Origin: Latrodectus hesperus
Taxonomy: Eukaryota; Arthropoda; Arachnida; Araneae; Theridiidae
Reading direction: 5' to 3'
Assembly: GCA_037975125.1 (NCBI GenBank)
Contig: CM075860.1
Coordinates: 18,733,983 to 18,797,982, forward strand
Length of the DNA stretch: 64,000 bases
Shown piece by piece: positions 46,150 to 58,110 of the stretch (position 1 is its first letter; each line of letters starts with the position of its first letter). The position numbers were made by a program, and so were the translations under genes. Below the pieces are notes generated by a model. The model worked only from the letters and a program-made list of their open reading frames with translations, ran no database searches and was not told the DNA's origin.

Positions 46150-46320
46150 TCAGAATGATTAGAGCTCTGACTTTCGATTCAACAGTGCATGGATTCAGTT
46201 CTCACTTTAGAATGGGTGTTTGTAGTGGATTAGAGTCATTTTCAAGCTATGAGTCTCAGATTAATTAACCCTCGCATGCAAAGAATGAACACTTACGATA
46301 AACAAAACCAAATCTTTGCA
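46150..46320 (+). repeat. Diverged SINE, same family as 47398-47579
   Basis: The head, GAATGATTAGAGCTCTGAC, and a worn B box lead into AATGGGTGTTTGTAGTGG and later ACCCTCGCATGCAAA and GATAAACAAAACCAAA. Each segment matches the complement of 47398-47579 in order. No target duplication was found. The DNA just downstream, to about 46440, is also less A+T-rich and may be a further eroded repeat. Confidence 0.7.
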
Positions 46321-47384
46321 ACCCTCTTAACTTTGAAACATCTGGGGCTGTATAGATAAAAGCGGTCCTAAGTACAATTAAGTAACTATTTGTTGCTGAA
46401 TGAAACCACCTAGGTAGCGGCCTGTTGGAAATCTGCAAAAGTAGCTTTCCTTTCTAGGAAACTAAACGAGATATACAAAAAAAGTGATTTACAAAGTTAT
46501 AAAATATCATCGATTTAATAAGAATATACGCTTTGTCGAAATTCATGTAAAGAATAGAAAGGTTAAAACGCGTGCACTTGATTTTACATGATTGATTGAT
46601 TGATTGATTGATTTTACATTGTGACATTACTAAACATGGATGGAAGAAATGATTATCTTTCAGGCAAAATACACATGAGCGATATGGTGAATAGCGACAT
46701 CACTTGTGATTCCCAAAAAAATACCACCGCTCCAATCTCAGGCATTATTTTGCTACTTGTTTTATAAATAGAGTGCACAATACAGGTCATGAGAAATAGC
46801 GACACACCTAAACTCAACTCAACTATAGCACTTGAGATTTAAATTCTTCCAGTACTTAAAAACCTAAGGAATCTCAGGTTTCTTCAGCTAAGACAGGATA
46901 GAGATAGAAGATAGCAGGGATATCTTGAGGTTGTGGTATCTTGATTCTCTTGTTCATGGAGGGATTTTCCAAAGCTGAGTATTGTGAAATGATTTTTTTT
47001 TTGTATGATGACTTTGAACACACACACAGATTGCAAGATCATCACATCATATATGCAACGATGTTTCTCAGCAGGACCGGATTCTTCTCAGCAAACTATC
47101 CTAACTGTTAAAAACACTTAAGGCAGCTTGACAAGCGACGTTTGATTTGCAGATCAGGTAACATAGAATGAGAAGTTCAATTGGATGAGTAACTACGATA
47201 CATCATTGAAATTCCGAAATGCCATACAAGAGAGCCGGTAGTATGGTTTCGTTAAAATTCTTGTTTTGAAAATACTTATATAGAGAATTAAGTGACTTTG
47301 TAATTTGAATATTTGCGTCATTTGAGTAGTTTATTTATTTTACTAATATTTGAGGATTTGAGTAGTTTGGTTATCATGGATAAT
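46321..47384. other. Spacer with unidentified G+C-richer patches
   Basis: 46588-46612 holds a (TTGA)n run. 46840-47240 is less A+T-rich and unlike the other spacer. It may be an old repeat, but no family could be named and no gene is seen. Confidence 0.4.
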
Positions 47385-47397
47385 CCACAAATATATG

Positions 47398-47579
47398 TTT
47401 GGTTTGGCTTTGTTTGTCGCTCAACGGTCATTTTTTGCACACGAGGGCTAATTAGACCGGGACCTACGGTTTAAAGTGGATTCCGAACCACTACAAACAT
47501 CCATGCCCAAGGTGGGACTCCAACCCACGAACTGTTGAACCGAAGGAAAGAGCGCTAACCATTCGGCTGCCAGCTTAGC
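47398..47579 (-). repeat. Short tRNA-derived SINE with 13-bp target duplication
   Basis: On the minus strand the head starts GGCTAAGCTGGCAGCCGAAT and has an A box (AATGGTTAGCGC) and a B box-like GGGTTGGAGTCCC. Then come TTGGGCATGGATGTTTGTAG and a short body ending CAAAGCCAAACCAAA. Perfect 13-bp duplications CCACAAATATATG flank it at 47385-47397 and 47580-47592, so both ends are exact and the insertion used LINE-type priming. Confidence 0.9.
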
Positions 47580-47684
47580 CCACAAATATATGAATAAAAC
47601 AATGAGCAATGTAAACATTCATAAACTAATGTAAGCAGATTTATTCCTGGAAAATAATATAATTAATTATTTACAAATGTTCAA

Positions 47685-47994
47685 GCCGCCCAACTTGTCT
47701 AGTGGTCAGCGTGGCTGACTGCGAATAAGGAGGTCCTGGGTTCGAATCCCGGTTCGGGCATGGATGTACTTTCTCTCTCTACCTATCCTGTCTTTGTCCT
47801 TTCCTTGAAAAATGAGGTGTGAATGGTTGCCTACCCTATAAACGGGTACCTATGGCATGTGTGTAGAGCAAAGTCGTTCTTTCACCTTCATGGTGCTCTG
47901 ATTAAAACGAAAGACGCTCCCAATTGACTTAAATTCGCATAGCCAAGGCATAGTGAGCTTGGCTTGTCCAAGTGTCATTAGTAACAACAGCAAC
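47685..47994 (+). repeat. tRNA-derived SINE with perfect target duplication (310 bp)
   Basis: Perfect 10-bp duplications AAATGTTCAA lie at 47675-47684 and 47995-48004. The tRNA-like head has an A box (TAGTGGTCAGCG), a perfect B box GGTTCGAATCC, and four surviving acceptor pairs (GCCC with GGGC). It is joined by GGTTCGGGCATGGATGT to a CT-rich stretch and a unique body. From 47884 to the end it carries a domain ending TTAGTAACAACAGCAAC that is shared with the SINE at 50268-50653. Confidence 0.92.
47884..47994 (+). repeat. Shared SINE 3' domain, copy A
   Basis: About 111 bp that match 50268-50380 on the other strand with roughly eight differences by hand alignment, including the words GACGCTCCCAATTGACT and TTGTCCAAGTGTCATTAG and a CAA-rich end. 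Confidence 0.9.
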
Positions 47995-48004
47995 AAATGT
48001 TCAA

Positions 48005-50256
48005 ATTTTACTTTTTTAGAAAATTAATTAAAAATTTCCACTTTTGCCTAAAAAAAGTTTGTAATAGATAGGTAACTAATTTTATAATTTAGGTATCGCA
48101 GATAACTTGCATGCAAATATTACACACGAAAATAGTTGGGACTTTCTTCTATATTTTATTCCCATAAGCTATCCAATTGTTTATTTATATTTCTGTCAGC
48201 TATCTAAATATCTATCATCTTGGATGAATCATTCATTGCTTAAGTTTTATGTAGTGGCCTCATAATTCATCAAATTTATATCTTTTCTACTTTTTTTACT
48301 GTTTCCTTTACTATTTTTTAATTGTTCACTAACTTACATTTTTTTAGTTTATCAGTGAAATAATAATAATACAATCTTTTTAATATTTTAGGTATCTTTT
48401 CATTTTAAACAAAACTTTACTACACATGACTTTCAATTTTTTTCTTATAATTTCTGATTGTGTGCTCTAAAATGCGTCAAGTTTAATACATCAATAAAAC
48501 ATTTTTCAATAAATTGCAGAAATACTTTTCAGAATCCTAGTTATACCCATTTCAATATATTTTGAATCATTTATTGTACTCTCTTTCATAAAATATTAAC
48601 ATTTAATACTGATATTTGAAACAGCTTTTCTTGAATTGATTCTATTGATTCTTTTAGAGAATCGATTTTGCTCTTAACTACTATAAAGAAATATGGAATG
48701 TTCTAAAAATACTTACATTACTTCTATAAAGAATATATTTTAGAAGCACATTTTCCTGTAATATTTATTATAGTTTAGGACATTTTCTGGTAAAAAGAAT
48801 AAGAAGTTTAATTTTGTAATATTGCCTTATAAATGTAGAAAAGTCAATATAAGAAAGTTTCTAATGAAAATTATCATTGTGGGAAATACGCAAACATTAA
48901 ATGATAGTTCAGGCTCTTAAATTCATTAATAAATAATAATATGCTTAATTATAATTATTTCTATTTAAAAAGGTAATATATTTATTAGTTCTAAAATATT
49001 CTGAATCAGCTGATACAAATTCATAATGTCGAAAATTATATGTTACTATAATCTATGCATAGGTAAAAAAATAGTAATCAACATCTAATTTTAAATTTAA
49101 CACCAATCATTAGTTTAAATTAATGTATTTATAATATTACAAAATTATTTCAAAAAATTAAAAATTAAAGTTTTATTGAGATATCTTAAATCTCATTCTT
49201 AAAAATGATAAGTTTTTAAAAAATTTATTTATGTCAATCAAAAAAATTTTACAATTACAAATGAAATATTTTGATGAAATTGTTTCTTAATATATTTTTA
49301 AAAATATAGATTTATGTTGAAATACAGATATATTTTGTAATAAACTTTTTGTAATAAACAGACATATACACAGACTCTGTATATGTCTGTTCTTACTTAT
49401 AAACATACATACACACGTGTTTGTTCGTGTGTCGACGTATATATGTAAATTTAGACATACCAATGTAAATTAGGCAAAACTAATTTTTATATTTTGGAAA
49501 ACTAGATTATAACAGTATTATAACTTCTCCGTGAATAAATTTCAAAACTTTTCAAGTGGTGAAGTAAAACAAATGAAATGAACTTTTTGCAGATTTAAAT
49601 TTTTTCCCTATTTATATATGATTAAGCATTCTAATTTTCTAACTTATTTGTCATATACAATACTTTGCAAACAATTAATTATTTCTGTCACACATTAAAT
49701 TTACCTAATACATTTGCGTGTAATTGTTACAAAGAATTTCTGTAGGTAAATCTGAATCATAATGAATAAAAAAGAAATTTTTTTCAAAAAATATTTTGAA
49801 ATGATTTATGGTTTAACTCTTTCTATAGTTATTTTATGCCTTAATAACATGTTTCTTTAAATTGAACTGTCCATTTTACTTCCTCTTCTGTATTCAAATA
49901 CTCAGGGGAACTATTTTCATATCTCCGTCGAGAAATCAGGAATGTAACAACGATAAAATGAGAATAAATAATCAGGCAACGCCCTACTTTGTTTCATTAT
50001 TATCTAAAAGCATAAATAAGAATTTCTTAGGGACTTTGAATAAATAATATTAATTATAGTTCTTACGAGTCTTCTGATAACCTCAGTGATGTTCTAATAC
50101 CTGACATAAAGTATGTAATAAAATCTGCTGCTCTTTATTTAAAAACGAATATTAAGATAACTTATCATATTAATTAATATTGTATCATAAATGATTATAA
50201 GTAAAATATATTATTAAAGATATTATGTTATTAATAATACTATAATTAAGGTTATA
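48005..50256. other. A+T-rich spacer, nothing coding
   Basis: A 14-bp inverted repeat (AACAGACATATACA at 49357-49370 with 49378-49391) is the only structure noted. Confidence 0.5.
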
Positions 50257-50267
50257 TATTTATTTTT

Positions 50268-50380
50268 GTTGTTGTTGTTGTTACTAATGACACTTGGACA
50301 AGTTAAGCTCGCTATGCCTTGGCTATGCAAATTTCAGTCAATTGGGAGCGTCTTTCGTTTAATCAGAGCACTATGAAGGT
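50268..50380 (-). repeat. Shared SINE 3' domain, copy B
   Basis: Minus-strand counterpart of 47884-47994, attached here to a different tRNA-like head and a different middle. Confidence 0.9.
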
Positions 50381-50653
50381 AAAAGTACGAATTTTGCTCT
50401 TTAAATCCTCTGATAGATGGCAGCACCAGAGGATCTACTCCCTTAATTTTGGCATTGATCTGAAGGGGAGGTAAATTTCTCCAGACCATTGCACCCACGG
50501 TATCTGCTCAACGACAAACCACAGGACTTGATTCCACAGATTTAACGAGTACGTGTATCGCATGTACTCGGTGGGTCTTTGGCGTCATTGGGAATCTAAC
50601 CCCACCCTTCCGAATGGAAGGCTGATACCCTAACCACTAGGCTACCACGCCTC
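50268..50653 (-). repeat. tRNA-derived SINE, long form, with 11-bp target duplication
   Basis: Perfect TATTTATTTTT duplications at 50257-50267 and 50654-50664 define a 386-bp insert. On the minus strand the head reads GGCGTGGTAGCCTAGTGG... and ends ...GACGCC, with five acceptor pairs surviving (GGCGT with ACGCC). The B box is worn (GGGTTAGATTCCC). The middle has no match to the other SINEs here, except a GTTTGTCGTTGAGC word also seen in inverted form in the 47.4-kb copy. The last ~113 bp are the shared 3' domain ending in (AAC)n. Confidence 0.92.
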
Positions 50654-50664
50654 TATTTATTTTT

Positions 50665-53600
50665 AATTTTCATTTATCAAAATTCACCGAGCAAATTCTG
50701 AAATAATATCTGTAAATCATTATAAGGAAGCATTAATTACAAATATGCTATTCTAGTTGAGAGAGGTAAGATCACACTTTTAAATGCTAGAAGCAGCTGA
50801 TTGGATGTCAGCAATTCTTGAATAATGCCCTTCTATATTCGGCATGCAAGTCTGGGAGATAGGTGGTCGGGAATTTGAGAATTTTATTCCTTGTGAAAAA
50901 AGAATATGACTCATTATCTATGAAAAATCCTTTCTAAAAGCATTTATGCAGTGGATATTAAAATGTCTTTATCAGCCTTAGCTCGTTAGTCTCTCTATTA
51001 TGCAATAACTTAGTCATGAAAATATTACTCCACATTATCCATTTATTTTAAAATACATGTATTCAACATTCATCAAAAATTTCTCTCCAAAAATAAAACA
51101 ATCTTTAAAGCGTATTAATTAAAAACAACAAATAATTATATTTCATATAAATATTTAAATCAATATAACAACATTAATTCTATATATACCGTCAACAATC
51201 CCTAACTATATATGTTTAATAAATTCTGTTGTATTATTTATTATCTGCTAGAAACTCTACATACAATATAAAGTTTAATTAATTCATGTAAAAATATATT
51301 TTAATGAAATACTTCTTTAAGATAATATAGATTGAATCTTACTTTAAGAGAAATACATAACCAATATTCATATACACAATGTTTTAGATTATCACTCCGC
51401 CTCCACTTATTACTAAATTGTATGATAAAGTAACGATATTAAATATGTACATTATTTGAAACTAAAATAAAAAATATTACCCAGTTCAAATATCTAGTAA
51501 CATTACTTTTTCTTATTATTATCAATCTGTTTCTATATTTTCGAGAATATTTCTGCTCTTTGATAATATTCCAATCAGAGTTACTATTAGATAGATGTTA
51601 CTAAAAGAAAATAATTGCTAAAGAATAAAAAATAATAATAAAGTTATTAAATTGAATTTAAAATTTAATGAAACTATATTTAATTATAACTTCATTAAAA
51701 ATAAAAACGCGGAACATAATATAACTACTCTGAGCCAACAGAAATTTGCCAAATGTTTGTCATCTTAATCAAGTCTCAACCCGAACCAATATTGACTGCA
51801 TTGGGTTTTTCATCATCAAAAGCATTTTAGCAAATATCTATTTATTTCAATATTTTACACCACGAAATGAAAATATTATATCAGAAGGGTTCAGACATCT
51901 AGCGAGATGCTTATGTCCTATCTCCAAATTCACTATGTCATAAACTGAATTCTTTCATTCCTCACCCTCACCTTCCTCAAATACTTTAATGTCTATATAA
52001 CAAAACAGTGTGTGTGACAAAATTAATTATGAGATATTTCTAATGAAGGATAGAATGAATTTTAATTGCAGAATTTAAAATTTAAAAGGTTAAATTAAAA
52101 TTCTTCATGGAAATATATAGACTCAGATTGATAATATTTACTTAAATTATATTATATTTTCAGTTGAAATAATTGGATTGATATCTATAAATTTTTATAA
52201 AAAGAACTCGAAATATAGACACATAAAATCTATTAGTGATAGTAATCTTCTTCCTGCTGATCATCAGCTAAAGAATGTACATGCTAATCTTTAATGGAAA
52301 AATGTCTGAAAATATAAAATATATTTAAAAATACACGTGCGTAAAAATTGCTTAAATCTTGTTATTTTAAATTAATAAAAACATATTAAGATAATTACAT
52401 TATTTTAAGTGATAGATAATATAATATATAAATTAAATATGGTGATGTAATGCAAGTAGTTATAAAAATTAATTAAATGAATTATAAAAAAATAAATAAT
52501 TAAGAAAATTAACAAGATTACAAAAGTGATTAAATAATATAATTTTATAAAAAAAGATTTAACTATAGCGTAATTAAATACGACACAAAAATTATTGCTG
52601 ATTCTAATTAGATTATGTCTACTTGAATTATTGGAATTATGAAGTTTACTTGATTTATTGAAAAATGTTCTCAATAAATAAAGTAAGTTGCATAATTACA
52701 AAATTTCTTAAGGTTAACAATGTTAACTTTAATTAATTTTGTAATTATTATTCAGCACATAAAACAATACATAAACTGCACTTTCAAATTTAAGAATAAT
52801 CATTAAAGTTGATTACAAATTTTTCAAAAATCAAAATAAAAAGCATACATATATATGGATATTCTCCTTTAATAGCAGTAAAGTCACGTGATTACATGTG
52901 GTCGAAATTTTAATGTAAAGTCAAAAGATAAATGAATTCGAAAATTAGGCATACTCTGAAATCGTAAAACCTCGTCGACTAGGAATTTTAATATGATCTA
53001 ATATACATATGCAAGAATATCTTTGATTGTGTGCGCAAGTGCGTAACCTTTGTATTAAAAGTTAATTCCTAAAATTTCTTTAAAGTTAAATAGATAATAG
53101 AAAACGCATTTAGGACAAAAATGCTTACAAAAGAACTGATTTTATCCCCAATATTAAGAAAATACTTGAAATGTTCCTAAATTAATTTCTATCGTATTTT
53201 ATTTTCTAGAAAAATATAAATGTTGCATATTAAAATATTGTCTATTAATTTAGGTACAGAAATTCTAAAAGTGAATTTAAGCATAATTAAAATTCACACT
53301 CTCTGATTGTACTTCATATTTCATTAATACCTAAAGGAAGAAAAATTACCTAAAACTAATTCAGATGTAAATAATCAGGCAAATTAAAATTCTTTAAAGC
53401 TAACCAATTATTTCTTTAATTAAACTGGATTGCCAGAAACAAAGTCTGTCTATTTATGTTTCCTAAATACATTTAATTCTCATTAATGTAAGTCATCAAA
53501 TTAATCCGTTTTTCGCAAAATGCATGTATAATTTTATATAATTAAAACTTTTAACTTAATTATCAACAATACGGTGAATTAAAATGTTTTTTTCATAATA

Positions 53601-55964
53601 AAATAAGAAGTAAATGAATTTCGTAAAATTATTTCATTTAGATCATACATGTATTCATTAATATGTATTTATGGCAAATATTACATTAATTACTTTCTTG
53701 TTATTATAATGGATTATATAATGAGTATGACTTAATACTCGTAAATATTATTAAAGTATGATGATGATAATAAGTTTGAAATTAGTATTAAGCAACTTTT
53801 GATTGAAGTTTTGTGAATTTCGATTGTATATATATGTTTAATTCTACTAATATCTTCAAAATAAAAATTACATTCATTGCTTCCAGTAGTTATTTTCCTG
53901 CTTCATTTCTGATAATTCTTAATTATTTATTTTAAGCAAATAATAGATTGGTGCATAAATGAAATAAAAAACCAATTGTAATCCATTATATTATCACAAT
54001 AAACATATTCTTAATGGAAAAGCATTTATCACTGAAGTTTAATTTTTTTGCATAAATGTGCATTTCATTTCTTATTTCGCTTGTTACATTAGAATATCAT
54101 TATTACATGGAGGATAATATTATTTGTATTCTTTAATATACAAAAACTAAAAAAATTAATGAATGGAATTTTCACCAAAGCAATTATTATATTATAAATT
54201 ATCTTTTTCTTAACTATTTTTCTTTCATTTTATATTTGTATTACATTTTTTATTTTTTATTATAGAATGATTAATGATAATTTTTATTTAAACTATAACT
54301 TTTATTTACATTTTCATGTTAAACTGAAAATCGAAACCTCATAGGAATCACGACTTGCAATTTCAAATATTCCCCTAATTTTTATAGTAATTTTACAATT
54401 ACCGACATAAAAAATCATGCAATTTGATATGTATTCAACAATTATATATATTCAACAATTAATTGTTTAGATAAATATATATTAATAAATGATTTTAAAA
54501 ATCAATATAACCAAGCAATAATTGATTTTTGGCGGATATGGACATTTTAAATCCGTTTTTGCTTTAAAAATCGATGATGGATCACAAATATTAATCTTAT
54601 TTTAAGATTTGTCTACCGAATTTCAAATGCTGAAATATACTTAGATATATCAATACGCTAATAGTTAATAAGATTACTATAATTTTTTACTTAGTCATAA
54701 ATCATTACCAAGTATGTGTGCAATATTTTAAAAATATATGTATCTCAAAGAAATGCACAAAATTGCTTTCCAAATAATTTATCTTCATAATTTAATACCA
54801 TTTGAAAATTACAGTTGTGACTACAGTTTTTTTCCAAGATAATTATCTTATTTATGATTACTTTAAGAAATATAAACCTTTGTTAGAAGTCTTGTGATAA
54901 ATACAAAGATATAAAAGGAAAAATACATAATAATTAATAACGTGCAAAAAATAATTTTCAATCAATTTTCTGAATTATTTTACATAATTTATCATAAAAC
55001 AGAACACACACATAAAAGTTTGCGTATTACGGTATTTTTCAGAACATATTAGAAATGGATGCATTGCATGAGAGGATGATCTGATGTATGAAACTGTTAA
55101 TTGAAATTTGCACATTTCTAAGCAAATTCCTATCTTATATGTTTAAGGAAATTTATTATATATTTATGAAAAGCTTTCACTAACAAATTCTGATATTAAG
55201 CTTTTAAGCGCTTTTTTTAAAATTTTAATTTTTTAATAGCTTTATTGAAACGTTTTTAAAACACAAAGCAATTTAAATAATTTGAAAATTCTGATTTTTA
55301 TTAATAATTAGTTTTAACTAAGTGTGATTCATCAGGACATGCATTTTTAAGTGTCCATAATTATTGAAGGAAATTAAATATTATGAAATTCAAATCAAAT
55401 ATTCCATATTTTTAAAGTTTGAGTTTTTTAATTTATATTCTTCAATGTTCTAATTTTAATTGCTTTCTAGCTAAGATATTTGCTAATCTGTATCTGCTGT
55501 TATCTGTATTTTAATTATCTATTTTTTCAATGTTTCTGTTTAAGCTTTGATATATGCATTTTAAAACCAAATTAAAATAAATTATAATTACGTATTTCAT
55601 GAAATGTTGAAAGTATTTAAATACAATTCTCAAAACAATTAAAAGATACTGTAAGTCTTATAAAATAATGGTATAAGATTATTATTTTTCATAAAATAAC
55701 AAAGATAGTAATTTATGTAACATAAAATAATAATGATAGTAGATTTAACAAAGATAGTAATAAATGCAATTTTTTCTCATTTTCAAAATTTGTAGTATGA
55801 AAAATTTGAGTTAGAGATCGAAGATGAAGCTTTATTGAAGAGAGTGAGATTTGGCAATCACAGTTTATTGTAAAACAAATGGGGAAAGAATAATCAATAT
55901 TCAGTAATCACGCTGCTTTTATGTGAGTGCAAAGTCTTAAAGAAGTCATTTAACCTAATCAAAA
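50665..55964. other. A+T-rich spacer, no gene seen
   Basis: 50740-50900 is slightly richer in G+C but unassigned. Open frames at 51746-51943 and 52405-52674 lack homology; the second is a string of Phe/Ile/Leu/Asn expected from A+T-rich DNA. Confidence 0.45.
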
Positions 55965-56880
55965 GCTTGAAGACTTAATGGTGGATTAGAAGGGAGTCAA
56001 ACACAATACGAAGTTGCTAAAGTCGTTAGAGTTTTACCAACTAAAGATTTCCAAGATCTGGAACTGTCTTTTGGAGATCAGTATTGCTTGCAAAATATCA
56101 TGACAAAGACTCAGACGTACAACAACGCTTAATGATCAACGTTATAACTCTAACTGCTTGGAGACATCAAAATATGAATGACACTCTTCTTCAGCAATAC
56201 TTTCACCTTTCTGGTATCATGATTTCAACGCAAAATGTTCAAAATCTTCACACTGTGGGGCTGTATGCTCGCCAACCAATGGTATCCATCAAGTTAACAG
56301 CAAAGCACCAGTTCAATATTATTCTCTGACTTGACTCCTCTTTTCATTTTCATCCTAATAATAGGCATATTTTCATTTGGAAGAAAGGTGGTACCAGGAA
56401 CAATCCTGTGTTCTGTAATGGAAACGTGAGATTTGGAATGTGGAGAGTTTATTTATGCTGGCATCTCCATTGATTGGTACACCGATCTCTATATCTTTCG
56501 AAATGGAGCTCTGATTGGTCACCGATACAGGAATGAGAAATTTATTGGAGTCGATTAAGCTGCAGCAATTCGAGATGACTTCCTGTTATTGGACGAAAAT
56601 TGCAGACTAGATATTGTTATTTTTGTAAATGGTTTCTTTTTGGAGGATGGAACCACGCAAATGGAATTACCAGATGTTCTCTGGACATGCACTCAATAAA
56701 GTAAATTCGGGATATTTTTGGTAGATGAGTTTCTGGATCCCTACCAGTCCTTCAATATTTCCATGAACTGGAAAAAATTCTTCTGTGAGACTAAGGCGAT
56801 ATATCCGAGCACTTTACTAATAGCTTCACGCTTCATTGACTCGATGCTTCAAATGTGTTCAATGTTGTAAGTGGGGCTGT
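55965..56880 (+). pseudogene. Tc1-like transposase relic 3
   Basis: Cut-and-paste transposase of the Tc1 group, complete in outline but broken. The helix-turn-helix part reads GGLEGSQTQYEVAKVVRVLP (from about 55980). A frameshift near 56130 leads to NVITLTAWRHQN and VGLYARQPMVSIKLTAKHQF (to 56330). Then come RHIFIWKKGG (56380), SIDWYTDLYIFRNGALIGHR (about 56467-56527), AAAIRDDFLLLDENCR, and IRDIFGR. The last recognisable piece is SRFIDSMLQMC near 56865. Stops and shifts separate these pieces. The second catalytic Asp position (DDN) reads DEN, and the Glu of NPIEH reads SIK followed by a stop, so it is inactive. Total length, about 300 codons, is slightly short of the usual ~340. The terminal repeats were not identified. 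Confidence 0.87.
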
Positions 56881-56932
56881 GCGGGATAGTGGGGTGTCTG
56901 GTGTGTGGGGGGCTGTCCGGGATAACCATATC
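56872..56932 (+). other. G-rich patch with repeated GGGG/GGG runs
   Basis: Runs of three to six G occur at short spacings on the plus strand (GGGGCTGTGCGGGATAGTGG and, 30 bases on, GGGGGGCTGTCCGGG). A GGGGCTGTSCGGGATA unit appears twice. This looks like a two-copy minisatellite abutting the end of the Tc1 relic and could form a G-quadruplex. Confidence 0.6.
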
Positions 56933-56960
56933 CCCAGCAAAAAATGATCCCGAGCAAAGC

Positions 56961-57239
56961 ACAAGGAGGTCTTCTGGCATAAAACTTAAATTGTTGAAAC
57001 TTAAATAAAACTTAAAATAAACTTAAATAAAACTTAGGTTGTGTTGATGATGTAATTCCAGGTAGCTCGTGATACGACAATTTCTTCTGTCTTCAGTGAT
57101 AAGTTTTTCGAGCTAATGCTTTTGCCCTCTAGAAGGCAATCAGATTCTTTATTGTGGGGTATCTTCGAAATAACCCCATTTATTTTTCTGTTTCTCATAA
57201 GTGTTTTGACATTCGTCACTCTGCGGAATTTTTGACACC
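56961..57239. other. Short spacer between Tc1 and LINE relics
   Basis: Contains an AACTTAAATAAA-type direct repeat (56985-57035). 57040-57239 may still be the eroded continuation of the LINE fragment on the minus strand. Confidence 0.4.
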
Positions 57240-57830
57240 TGTATAATGATAAGGAACACTTAAGAATCTCTGTATTAGCTGCATTGTTAATTCTTTCAGT
57301 GACTTTATAAACAGCTTCATAAATATTCTATATCAAAACCATTTCATTATCAACAACTGTCAATCATCCATAAAAGTTCTAATCTGCCAACTGTACAGTT
57401 ATATAGATAGGCATTGTCAAATACAGATATCTTCAATGTTGGAGATGATGACAGATAAACTATCGCAATTTTGCTGATCATTTCCTAAATTTAAATTTAA
57501 CAGTAGAAGACATGAGGGAGAATCGGAGATGAGTAAAATGAAATTTTCTTAAGGTTAAGTGGAAGTATGTTTTCTTGTTGCCATTTAGCAAACACAGTTT
57601 ATCAAAAATAATCAGTTCTACATGTTGACTGCAAGAATTAGTACCATTTCTTATCAACAAAGGATTATGACCATTAATGTCACCAACAAATAAAAATAGA
57701 ATACGATACTGATCAGCTAAATCATTGAGTCTCTCATAGCGGATGACATCATGCTGTGGTAAATACAAATTAAGGATTGTAATTAAGCATGTTATGTAAA
57801 TTCTTACAGCCACCTAATCGGAAATCCAGA
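57240..57830 (-). pseudogene. LINE ORF2 endonuclease fragment
   Basis: Minus strand. An open frame of 111 codons (57813 to 57478) matches the endonuclease/exonuclease/phosphatase fold that nicks DNA for target-primed insertion. It shows ITILNLYLPQHDVI, LNDLADQYRILFLFVGDING with the conserved G-D-x-N motif, HVELIIFDKLCLLN and KKTYFHL. Past 57478 the match continues weakly in other frames (a Trp-rich block near 57400, then ERINNAANTEIL near 57285) towards the linker before the reverse transcriptase, which is absent. The N-terminal catalytic residues are also missing. It is a broken jockey/I-like fragment. It need not be the same family as the RNase H fragment at 22 kb. Confidence 0.82.
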
Positions 57831-58110
57831 GTTAACTAAGTGAAAACTTCCTGTGCGTTAACCGGCTATCCCAAGCTTTTTGAAGTGGAAATTCTTAAGC
57901 ATCCAGCTCAAGCCCCGAGTATTGCTGTGAAAGCAGAGCCTGAGAATTCACAGACTGATTCATTTTGCTAATTTGAGTATTTACTCGAAAATAGTGAGAA
58001 ATTATTAATGGTTTTAAATGCACTCTATATTTTTATATTCTTATTAACATTTCACTTTTCTTAGTTCATTCTAATTAATTATCATTCAAACCAAACATTC
58101 TAATTAATTT
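57831..58110. other. Spacer before the assembly gap
   Basis: 57840-57960 is less A+T-rich and may be further LINE 5' sequence; no frame can be followed. Confidence 0.35.

Noticed and set aside
46588..46612. Short tandem repeat mistaken for the start of a CRISPR-like array
   Set aside because: A plain TTGA microsatellite without spacers, in animal DNA.
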